Positions 33,566-40,202 of a DNA stretch of 40,202 bases are shown piece by piece (the first letter of the stretch is position 1; each line of letters opens with the position of its first letter). The notes under the pieces were generated by a model. The model ran no database searches. It was not told where the DNA came from and was given only the letters and a program-made list of their open reading frames with translations. The DNA is from Candidatus Saccharimonadota bacterium. GTDB taxonomy: Bacteria > Patescibacteriota > Saccharimonadia > Saccharimonadales > Saccharimonadaceae. The DNA lies in assembly GCA_017418275.1 (NCBI GenBank), contig JAFONX010000035.1:1-40202 (forward strand), in the 5' to 3' direction. The position numbers and the translations under genes were made by a program.

Positions 33566-33900
33566 AAATTACTCCTTTGAAATTGTTAAATTTTTTGGAG
33601 TCATTTATGTGAGCCATGAATTACTCGGCTCAGTGCCGCCCGTACAAATGACAAATACGTTGCGACGAGATCTCTCGACGTCAGTGACCGAAGTGTGATG
33701 TCGTACTTTTATTATATGACCGACCAATAAGCTTACGCTAGTCTTGAAATTGAGATTTTTGACAGTCTGATTGTGTGGAAAGTGAACTCTGTGTAACTGT
33801 GTGGAAGTCTGTAGAAAACTAAAGGTTTTAAAAAGTCTAAGAAAGCGGAAATGCACCGCTTGGTAGCGGTGCATCTGCGCAAAGTTAACTCTATGTTTAT
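33566..33900 (-). promoter_or_regulatory. Long structured 5' leader
   Basis: About 330 bases separate the promoter from the 83-residue gene, with no convincing ORF. It contains a perfect 10-base-pair hairpin ATGCACCGCT-ACCA-AGCGGTGCAT (33851-33874), two TTCCACACA motifs, and an imperfect stem CGACATCA/TGACGTCG near 33680-33705. No known riboswitch class is recognised. It may be a cis-regulator or carry a small RNA. Confidence 0.45.
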
Positions 33901-33901
33901 A

Positions 33902-33930
33902 ATATTAGCACAAAGTTGCAGAAAAGTCAA
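33902..33930 (-). promoter_or_regulatory. Strong promoter
   Basis: On the minus strand TTGACT (33925-33930), 17 bases, TAATAT (33902-33907). It starts just beyond the ddl stop and points toward the 83-residue gene. Confidence 0.8.
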
Positions 33931-33951
33931 TAGTTTGATGTAATTCAAAGC

Positions 33952-35193
33952 TTATTTGTGTAGTTTCTGGGCTTTGGCGCCATTAAAGTTGGCAAGAACA
34001 TTGGTTTCGAAGGAGAAAGTGAGGTTCTTTTCTTCCCTTGCGCGCTTCAGTCCAAGGGATATGATTTCGTTTAGCTCTTCGGCATAGCTCATACCTGTTT
34101 CGCGCCAGAGGTGGAAAGAAAGACTGCCTGGGATAGTATTAACTTCATTAACGTAAATTTTGTTATCGTCTTGATTAATGATGAAATCAATGCGAATGAC
34201 GCCGTTACAACCGAGTGCTTGGAAGGTTTTGACGGCGAGCTCTTGTATGGTCTTTTTCTGCTCTGTGCTGATTTTGGCAGGAAGTTCGAGGGCAGGATTA
34301 GAATTGTCTGAACCCATGGTGCCACCGAAGTTATTCTTGCTTCCCTTGACCCCAGTAGTTTTGCTGCGCTTTGCTCCTTTTGTGCCGTTGCCGAGATATT
34401 TGTCGCGATAGCTGAGGATTTGATCCATCTTGATTGGTGACTCGCATTCAGAGGCTTTGGCAGACTCATGATCGCCGATGACGGAACAGTTAACTTCTTT
34501 AAGATTCATAATGGCTTTTTCGACGAGGATTTTACTGGCGTAGGTAAAAGCCTCTTCTAGTGATTCTTTGAGTTCTTTCGAGTCTTTAGCGATACTAATG
34601 CCGACGCTGGAACCAAGATTGACTGGCTTTGTGATTACTGGGAAGCCAAGTGTTTTCTCGATATCTTTACAAAGCGCAGTTTCGTCATCTTTGTACTGCT
34701 TAATATCGTAGAGTTTGCCGTCGATGACTGGTATATTGTTGGCACGGAGTATTTCTTTGCAGGCATATTTGTCCATGCCAAGGGCGGATGATAATACATC
34801 ACAACCGACATATGGGATGTTGAGCATTTTAACAAAGCCTTCAATTGTGCCATCCTCAACGTTCGTGCCGTGGACGATTGGAAAAGCTATGTCAATGAAG
34901 TCATAAATGGCGCGTTCGAAAAGTTTCTTTTCGACACGTAAGAGTGCGACTTTTTCTCCGAGATTGACAGGGGTGACTTGAGTGCTTTCTTGTAGGAGCT
35001 TAGGAATGTCGTTATAGTTCGCGATATTGCCGATTTTTTCACCCGTGTACATCCTGCTGTCTTTAGTGATATAGATTGGTAGAACTTCGTATTTTTTGCG
35101 ATCGATATTTTCGATGGCCTGTAGAGCGGTAATGATTGATACTTCGTGTTCGACGCTATTTCCGCCGAAGAAGACTGCGATTTTGGTTTTCAT
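33952..35193 (-). CDS. ddl: D-alanine--D-alanine ligase with a basic insertion
   Basis: A 413-residue ATP-grasp enzyme that makes D-Ala-D-Ala for peptidoglycan. Landmarks: FFGGNSVEHEVSIITA at the N-terminus, FPIVHGTNVEDGTIEG, VITKPVNLGSSVGIS, and VIRIDFIINQ...KIYVNEVNTIPG with the metal-binding residues. It is longer than usual (about 350-370) because of a Lys/Gly/Ser-rich insert at about 269-297 between KYLG and the PAxL segment, in the loop that closes over the active site. AAGGAG precedes the ATG. It is the third gene of the hydrolase-murF-ddl operon. Confidence 0.93.
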   Translation of the reverse strand: MKTKIAVFFGGNSVEHEVSIITALQAIENIDRKKYEVLPIYITKDSRMYTGEKIGNIANYNDIPKLLQESTQVTPVNLGEKVALLRVEKKLFERAIYDFIDIAFPIVHGTNVEDGTIEGFVKMLNIPYVGCDVLSSALGMDKYACKEILRANNIPVIDGKLYDIKQYKDDETALCKDIEKTLGFPVITKPVNLGSSVGISIAKDSKELKESLEEAFTYASKILVEKAIMNLKEVNCSVIGDHESAKASECESPIKMDQILSYRDKYLGNGTKGAKRSKTTGVKGSKNNFGGTMGSDNSNPALELPAKISTEQKKTIQELAVKTFQALGCNGVIRIDFIINQDDNKIYVNEVNTIPGSLSFHLWRETGMSYAEELNEIISLGLKRAREEKNLTFSFETNVLANFNGAKAQKLHK

Positions 35194-35203
35194 TTTGTTC
35201 TCC

Positions 35204-36741
35204 TTAGTAATTATCCGGCAAATCGTTTAAGAGTAAGATATTGAGTTTTTCGGATGGATAACGTGCTTTGGCGTAACTGACAGCCTCTTGCGGCGAGTTG
35301 ACGAACTGAATATTACTAGCTTGAAATTTCTTCGTTATGAGCCCAGCCTCAACGGCGGCGGCTTGCGAAGCTTTGCCGACTAGATAGACATAATCTGGTT
35401 CTTGCTCGGCGATATGTTCGCCTAGTTCTTGGTTGTAGCGCTCTTCGTCGTCGCCAAGTTCAATCAGACCAGGAGTAACGACAACATGTTTGCCAGCGAA
35501 TTTGCAGAGTATGTCGACGGCAAGTGAGGCGCTGATGGGATTTGAGTTGTAGCTATCGTCAATAATATTGAGATTGTCGTGTGATTTTAATTCGAGGCGG
35601 TGTGGCGCAGCCTTAATGCGCTTGACGGTGAATTGGATATCTTTTTCTGGTATGTCTAGGTAGCGCGCAACGGCAATAGCGCCCGTGAGATTTTCGATAT
35701 TATGTTCGCCAAGAAGTGTAGTCTCGCAGGTGAAGCTACCATCTTTGTCTGTAAACTCGAAGCTTTGACCGGATTCGGTAGTTTTGAGCTTTGCGGCTTT
35801 GTAGTTGAGCTTTTTGGCTTTTGTGCCATACTTGAACGATTGCGCTTTAGTGGGATGCTTGGCGATATAGTCGTTATTGAAGTTTAAGAAGATGACACCA
35901 TCATTTTCTTGGATTGCATCGGCAAGCTCGAATTTAGTTGCGATGATATTATCGAGGCTGCCGAAGGTTTGGAGATGTTGTGGACCAATAGCGGTAATGA
36001 TACCAAGTTTTGGTTGTACGAGTTTGCAACACTCGGCGATTTCGCCGCGGTACATGGCGCCCATTTCGCAAAGGAAGATTTCGTGAGTTGGTTTCAGTTT
36101 GGTTTTGATAGTACGAGCGATACCGAGGGGTGTGTTGTAGTTTTCTGGAGTTTTAAGAACTTCGTATTTCCGTGACAAGAGTTCGTAGAGGTAGGTTTTC
36201 ATGCTGGTTTTACCGTAGCTGCCAGTAATACCGATGACTAAGAGTTTGTCCTGCCCTTTTAAAATTCGTTTAGCGCTATTAATGTAGTAACGGCGACCGA
36301 TTTCTTCGACTGGTATCAAGAAGAAGTTTGCGACAAGACACCAGAGCGGTGAAACAATTGTAAGAATACATGGGCGAATAATCATGCAACAAAGTTTAGG
36401 TTGAATAAGAAGAACAAGTGCAATAAGCCCGGTCTCAACAAAGAAGAGATGCAAAATGCGACCAGTGATTTTGAGTGGAATTTTAGTATGGCGCTTTGGT
36501 AAGTTAATGATAATCGAAAAAGCCAGTGCAATTAATGCAATGATTTGGAGTAGGAGATTATTACTGAGGCCAATGAGCGGAATAATGGCAAAAAGCGCGC
36601 GAAGGGATATCTTTTTAAGATTGCTTTTGCACCAATGCAAATGCATGCCTGTGTTGTAGAAATTGAGTTGGACATATGGAGGTAATCTACAAGGCACAAG
36701 GCTAGATTGGTGATTAAGGCGACGACTATGGCGATTTTCAT
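35204..36741 (-). CDS. murF: UDP-MurNAc-tripeptide--D-Ala-D-Ala ligase (MurF), apparent frameshift near N-terminus
   Basis: The ligase part has ATP site GITGSYGKTSMK, LCEMGAMYRGEIAECC, the LLGEHNIENLTGAIAVA region and DDSYNSNPISA with the C-terminal domain. N-terminal hydrophobic segments precede it, as in membrane-tethered MurF-like proteins. The main frame runs only from a TTG at 36697 without a ribosome site. A second frame opens with ATG at 36741, one base after the upstream stop, giving MKIAIVVALITNLALCLVDY and then LHM. Adding one base near 36673 would join it to VQLNFYNTGMHLHW of the main frame. I therefore read one gene with a one-base deletion or sequencing error. Confidence 0.8.
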
Positions 36742-36742
36742 A

Positions 36743-37522
36743 TTATTGTGTCAAAAATGTTTTGATGATTTCGCGGAAACGGGCGCGATTTTCGAGAAAG
36801 GCGAAGTGTGAAGAGTATGGAAACATGACGAGACCGGCGTCTGGGATTAATTCTTCCATGAGTTCGCCGTCGGAAATTGGTGTAGCTTCGTCGTTTTCGC
36901 CCCAAAGTAGCAAGGTTGGCTGTTTGATATTTGGTAATAAATCGCGTAGATCCTCGTTGACGAGATTGACGAGGGTTTCGCGCATGACTGGCGTGGCGGC
37001 GCGATAATCGTCAGAGCCTATATGCTGCTTAAGTTTTTCTTCGAGTTTTGGTGCAAGTTTCTTGGCGAGTTTGGAGTTGACGACTTTTTTGCCGGCTTTG
37101 ACAAGTTTGGTTTTAGCTTTGTCTTTGCGAGATTTTTCATGAACGATGCCGGCGCAGCCTGCGAGGATGATTTTGTTAACCTCGAAATTTAACTTCTTGT
37201 TTTGGCCAAGTAATTTTATAATGGTGCGTCCACCGTTTGAATGTCCAAAAAGATTGAGTTGCTTGATTTTTTGCTTCGCGATAAACTCTTCGACGAGTTT
37301 GGCGTAATCTTCGGAAGTGAGAGCCTTAGTTGGTTCGTCGGAGCTGCCACAACCTGGCATTTCGAGACAATAAACGGTGGCAAATTCAGAAATGTCGTCA
37401 ATTAGATTCTGGTAAGTGGCGATTGTGGTGCCCCAGCCTGCCAAAATTAGGAGTGGAGCGCCTTTGCCCTGCTTGATATAGTGAATCTTTAAGCCAATGA
37501 GCTTGCAAAAATTTTCGGTCAT
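36743..37522 (-). CDS. Alpha/beta hydrolase
   Basis: 259 residues, no signal peptide. The nucleophile is in LFGHSNGGR, the acid in LLWGENDEATP and the histidine in YSSHFAFLE, a complete catalytic triad. The oxyanion region is LAGWGTT. A lysine-rich cap (about 130-175) is unusual. It heads the operon with murF and ddl, so a role in cell-envelope metabolism is possible but not shown. A TAAAAT box (37533-37538) lies ten bases from the ATG. Confidence 0.85.
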   Translation of the reverse strand: MTENFCKLIGLKIHYIKQGKGAPLLILAGWGTTIATYQNLIDDISEFATVYCLEMPGCGSSDEPTKALTSEDYAKLVEEFIAKQKIKQLNLFGHSNGGRTIIKLLGQNKKLNFEVNKIILAGCAGIVHEKSRKDKAKTKLVKAGKKVVNSKLAKKLAPKLEEKLKQHIGSDDYRAATPVMRETLVNLVNEDLRDLLPNIKQPTLLLWGENDEATPISDGELMEELIPDAGLVMFPYSSHFAFLENRARFREIIKTFLTQ

Positions 37523-37559
37523 TACTAGATATATTTTAGCACAGGCGAGAGGTATAACT

Positions 37560-38207
37560 TCACCAGTCGATGGGTTTTAGACCTTGACTTTCGAGCCAGT
37601 CATTGCACTGCCTAAAATGATTGTTGCCGAAGAATCCGTTGTAGGCGGAAAGAGGCGATGGATGGGCGGACTCGAGGACGAGATGTTTCTTTTTGTCGAT
37701 CAGCTTGGCTTTACTGCGTGCATCTCTGCCCCAAAGTAGAAAAACAAGGTGCGGTTGTTTTTCGGACAAGTATTCTACGCAATGCAGAGTAAAATCTTCC
37801 CAGCCTTGATTACGATGGCTACCGGCTTTGTGGGCTTCAACAGTTAGAACATTATTGAGGAGAAGAACGCCCTGCTCTTGCCAGCGTTTGAGGTTGCCGG
37901 ACTTTGGAATTGGTGTATTGTATTCACTGTTGATTTCTTTGTAGATATTTACAAGTGATGGTGGAATTTTGACGTTTTCACGCACGGAAAAAGCAAGACC
38001 GTGGGCTTGCCCTGGTTCGTGGTAGGGATCTTGACCAAGAATAACAACTTTGACGTCATTCAGGTTGGTTGTAAAAGCTGAAAAAACCTGTTGTTTGGGT
38101 GGATATACAACTGAATTTTGGTAAGCTTCGTGTAGAAAAGCGCTCAGCTTTTTGAAATATGGCTGATTAAATTCGGCTTGTAGAAAATCTTGCCAGGATT
38201 CGTGCAT
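37560..38207 (-). CDS. ung: Uracil-DNA glycosylase
   Basis: 215 residues, a normal family-1 enzyme that removes uracil from DNA. It has the water-activating motif GQDPYHEPGQAHGLAFS and the DNA-binding motif HPSPLSAYNGFFG, plus LLWGRDA. The ATG at 38207 overlaps the dTMP kinase stop by one base (TAATG); a TTG 12 bases earlier is less likely. Confidence 0.96.
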   Translation of the reverse strand: MHESWQDFLQAEFNQPYFKKLSAFLHEAYQNSVVYPPKQQVFSAFTTNLNDVKVVILGQDPYHEPGQAHGLAFSVRENVKIPPSLVNIYKEINSEYNTPIPKSGNLKRWQEQGVLLLNNVLTVEAHKAGSHRNQGWEDFTLHCVEYLSEKQPHLVFLLWGRDARSKAKLIDKKKHLVLESAHPSPLSAYNGFFGNNHFRQCNDWLESQGLKPIDW

Positions 38208-38824
38208 TAAATTTTCCAATAAGCTTTTAGATTCTCGAAGACTTCGTCGATTGTGCCACTTGCGTCAAAGGTCGGTACGTCGAATTCTTTGGCAACCTTA
38301 AGATAAGCCTGGTTTAGTTTGTGCTGGAATTCGTAGCCTTTAGATTTAAAGAATTCTCCTTGGCGAACTTTGCCTTGGCTTTCGAGTCGTTTGGCCTGCT
38401 CTTTTTCGTCAAGCGTCAAGATGACCATTTTATCTGGCGTAAAGTATGGAGATGGTATGGTATATTTGTGAATTTTTGTGATAAAGCTACGGCTAACGCC
38501 CTGTATATAGCCTTCGTAGATAAGAGTCGAGAACCAGTTGCGCGTAATGATAACAATACCGCCTTCCTTTAGAGCTGGTTCGGCAAGTTTTTTCCATTGT
38601 TCGTAGCGGTTGACGAGGTATAGCATGGCGCGTGTACGATGTTCGATGCCGTAATCTTTGCCGTAAGTCAGCTCGGCGATGCCTTTTACAAATGGATTGT
38701 CGCTAGTGGTGCCGGATTCGGAATAGGTGACAACTTTTTTGCCTTGTGATTCGAAGTATTCTTTAAGTTTGGCGGCCTGCGTGTCTTTGCCAGCAGCATC
38801 TTGTCCTTCAATTACAATAAACAT
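38207..38824 (-). CDS. tmk: dTMP kinase
   Basis: A 205-residue P-loop kinase that makes dTDP from dTMP. The loop is EGQDAAGKDTQ (GKDT in place of the usual GKTT), followed by ESGTTSDNPFVKGI, RYEQWKK and TRNWFSTLIYEG, with Thr-Arg-Asn in place of the common DRY. The lid is KVRQGEFFKSKGYEF. AAGGAG precedes the ATG. It is adjacent to Ung and Tdk, forming a thymidine salvage and uracil-repair group. Confidence 0.9.
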   Translation of the reverse strand: MFIVIEGQDAAGKDTQAAKLKEYFESQGKKVVTYSESGTTSDNPFVKGIAELTYGKDYGIEHRTRAMLYLVNRYEQWKKLAEPALKEGGIVIITRNWFSTLIYEGYIQGVSRSFITKIHKYTIPSPYFTPDKMVILTLDEKEQAKRLESQGKVRQGEFFKSKGYEFQHKLNQAYLKVAKEFDVPTFDASGTIDEVFENLKAYWKI

Positions 38825-38855
38825 TTACAACTCCTTGTTACTCTCTAGTCTACCA

Positions 38856-39461
38856 CTATTTTGACTTGGTCTTTTTGATATCGCGTTTGAGATATTTATA
38901 GAAGCATTTTGGACAGATCGAGCGATATTCGATGTCGCTAGTACCATCAATTAGGACATCTGGACCATCGACAACTAATTTGCCGTTCAGCCAGCGTGTA
39001 TTCATTGTAGCCTTACGTCCGCAATCGCAAATGGTCTTGAGCTCTTCGATTTTGTGTGCAATTTGCAATAGTCTAGTTGCGCCTTCGAAGCCGCCGTCTT
39101 GCTGGCGAAAATTGAGACGTAAGCCATAGCACATGACTGGAATATCTAAGGTGGTAACAACTTTCATAAGTTGATCAGCCTGTTTTGGTGTCATGAATTG
39201 TGATTCGTCACAAAGCACGCAGGCGACGTTGCGATATTCGTGCTTAATTTTGTTAAAAATATTGTCGTGCTTCGTAAATGTAAAATTAGTCTCGCGCTCT
39301 GGTCCAATGCGCGTTAATAGCTTGTCGCCGTTTTTAGTATCGGTTGCCGGTTTAATAACGCAAACTTTTTGACCACGCTCTTCGTAATTAAAGGCGACTT
39401 GTAATAATTGCATGGTTTTGCCGCAACCCATCGCGCCGTAGCGGAAATATAATTGTGCCAC
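38856..39461 (-). CDS. tdk: Thymidine kinase (type II)
   Basis: 201 residues. The P-loop is GAMGCGKTMQLLQ, the Walker-B-type VLCDESQFM carries the catalytic Glu, GLRLNFRQQDGGFEGA is the expected segment, and four cysteines (ICDCGRKA, ICPKCF) bind structural zinc. It phosphorylates salvaged thymidine. The start codon is GTG at 39461 with AGGAG ten bases upstream. Confidence 0.95.
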   Translation of the reverse strand: MAQLYFRYGAMGCGKTMQLLQVAFNYEERGQKVCVIKPATDTKNGDKLLTRIGPERETNFTFTKHDNIFNKIKHEYRNVACVLCDESQFMTPKQADQLMKVVTTLDIPVMCYGLRLNFRQQDGGFEGATRLLQIAHKIEELKTICDCGRKATMNTRWLNGKLVVDGPDVLIDGTSDIEYRSICPKCFYKYLKRDIKKTKSK

Positions 39462-39514
39462 TCTGTAATAACTCCTAATAACCCTTTAGAATAAGTTTAG
39501 CATAAAGTTTTTAA

Positions 39515-39546
39515 AGAAAAAGCCCCGCCATTAATCGGCGGGGGGT
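39515..39546 (-). terminator. Terminator of the right-end small gene
   Basis: On the minus strand CCCCGCC-GATTAAT-GGCGGGG is followed by CTTTTTC. It lies just after the stop at 39561. Confidence 0.9.
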
Positions 39547-39560
39547 AATACGAAAAACAA

Positions 39561-39921
39561 TTAATCGAGATTGCCTACATAGGTCTCATATACGTACACG
39601 AGATCGTGATACGGCGTATTGTCGTTTCTGAGCCCTTGGGTTATTTCGAGGTAGTGATTATTCATTTTGCTTATAGTGCAAGGTTTCCGGTCGGAAAAAT
39701 CTTCGAGCTCTTCTATGCCCTTTCGCAAAAACTCTTTGCGTGCAGCGGTCGTTCGTGCTTATGATAAGTGTGTGCTGCGAAACGATGAGTATTTTTTCGC
39801 AGTCTTGCTCTTCCATGAATTCTTTGGCTTCGGTGACGCTCTTAAAACTATACGTATCTTCGTCTTGGCCTTCGTCAGAAAGAATGAATAAGTTTGCTCT
39901 GCTTTTGTCTTCGGGTGACAT
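39561..39921 (-). pseudogene. Small hypothetical gene with apparent frameshift
   Basis: The first frame starts at ATG 39921 (GGGGAGG upstream): MSPEDKSRANLFILSDEG, through a helical acidic part, to QHTLIIS, then turns Arg-rich and stops at 39658. In the +1 frame, the sequence from about 39758 on reads ARTTAARKEFLRKGIEELED and ends YVYETYVGNLD at 39561. This continuation is more protein-like and keeps the G/C-ending codons of the first part. Removing one base near 39758-39762 gives one protein of about 119 residues. Alternatively the second part could be a coupled 34-residue ORF starting at ATG 39665. No family is recognised. Confidence 0.55.
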
Positions 39922-39942
39922 GGAATAAATCCTCCCCTTTCT

Positions 39943-39958
39943 CTCGCCATGGGGCGAG
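39943..39958 (-). promoter_or_regulatory. Leader hairpin before the ribosome site
   Basis: CTCGCC-ATGG-GGCGAG forms a 6-base-pair hairpin just upstream of the GGGGAGG site of the gene starting at 39921. Confidence 0.4.
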
Positions 39959-40027
39959 TGGCTAAATATGTTTTTGTGATCGATAACTGTTTTTAAGTTG
40001 CACCCATTATATAGTCAGGCGTTCAAT

Positions 40028-40056
40028 ACTATAGCATAAACCGTGTATGTTTACAA
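40028..40056 (-). promoter_or_regulatory. Promoter for the right-end small gene
   Basis: On the minus strand TTGTAA (40051-40056), 17 bases, TATAGT (40028-40033). A TATAAT nearer the gene (40003-40008) is an alternative -10 without a good -35. Confidence 0.55.
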
Positions 40057-40080
40057 GCGGCACGTTAGGGTCCAGGACCT

Positions 40081-40202
40081 TTGCAACAAAATAGTTGGCA
40101 GTACTTGCCAACAAAAATAGGTAGTTTCATACTTAAAGTTGCTCAAAACCTAAACAGGAAACTACCTATGGCATATTGTATAGATAAAGCAATCGAAAAA
40201 CA
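40081..40202 (+). mobile_element. Possible left end of an insertion sequence, truncated by the window
   Basis: An ORF begins at ATG 40168 with MAYCIDKAIEKQ and runs off the window. The opening MAY-ID is like IS630-type transposases, but 12 residues are too few to be sure. The leader holds two perfect hairpins: GTTGGCA-GTACT-TGCCAAC (40094-40112) and ATAGGTAGTTTC (40117-40128) with GAAACTACCTAT (40158-40169). The second covers the ribosome site and start codon, a layout known to protect transposase genes from read-through transcription. Confidence 0.4.

Noticed and set aside
33770-33820. Repeated TTCCACACA as DnaA boxes or an origin
   Set aside because: The motif lacks the TTATCCACA core, there is no dnaA or dnaN nearby, and there are only two copies.
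33605-33948. Minus-strand ORFs in the long leader (89 and 71 residues)
   Set aside because: Their composition is His/Phe/Thr-rich, they have no ribosome sites and they overlap hairpins. The region reads better as untranslated leader.
1-40202. CRISPR array or cas genes
   Set aside because: No regularly spaced short repeats and no Cas-like protein were seen.

Overview
The window looks like a chromosome segment from a small-genome bacterium of the Patescibacteria/CPR, most likely a Saccharibacteria (TM7)-type lineage. This is inferred from gene content, not from a marker search. The supporting features are a MurT/GatD cell-wall amidation pair, a MurF with an N-terminal membrane segment, nucleotide salvage genes (thymidine kinase, dTMP kinase), many secreted or single-pass surface proteins of unknown function, compact overlapping operons, and UGA used as a normal stop. 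Many genes have a -10 box only 6-10 bases before the start codon and so probably make leaderless mRNAs.

Layout. (1) 13-6446 is an island bounded by two direct copies (about 180 bp, nearly identical) of a palindrome-rich repeat. It holds a rightward nucleotidyltransferase-fold gene and, converging on it, a four-gene leftward operon: degenerate protein kinase, VWA protein, divergent adenylosuccinate synthetase (PurA) homologue, and a protein with a SAM/helix-hairpin-like N-terminus. This is the best candidate for an undescribed system. (2) 6534-12686 has a second nucleotidyltransferase (poly(A)-polymerase/CCA-enzyme head) with an acidic N-terminus, an ASCH-domain protein, an MFS transporter followed by two tiny membrane proteins, a CapA-type metallophosphatase, a 39-residue acidic protein, an HdeD-like protein and CorA. 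(3) 12918-12994 is tRNA-Ala(TGC). (4) 13243-18800 is a surface block: a secreted protein with InlB-like and two CBM26-like repeats, small signal-peptide proteins, a bitopic membrane protein, and a DUF975-CmpB fusion. (5) 18977-24573 has a hypothetical protein, a DUF5663-like protein and a 1543-residue membrane protein with a glycosyltransferase-like C-terminal part. (6) 24624-27495 has YgcG/TPM, LemA, a short-chain dehydrogenase and a small membrane protein. (7) 27625-31564 is an operon of a NatAB-type ABC exporter and MurT-GatD. (8) 31674-33260 is a secreted cutinase-like hydrolase with a PKD-like domain. (9) 33314-39461 contains an 83-residue protein with a long leader, Ddl-MurF-alpha/beta hydrolase, Ung-Tmk and Tdk. 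(10) The right end has an apparently frameshifted small gene and the start of what may be an insertion sequence.

How the genes fit together. MurF, Ddl and MurT/GatD build and amidate the peptidoglycan stem peptide. Tdk, Tmk and Ung belong to thymidine salvage and uracil removal. The surface block and the cutinase probably face the outside, perhaps a host cell. Two genes carry apparent single-base frameshifts (murF near 36673, the 39561-39921 gene near 39760), which may be sequencing errors or real lesions.
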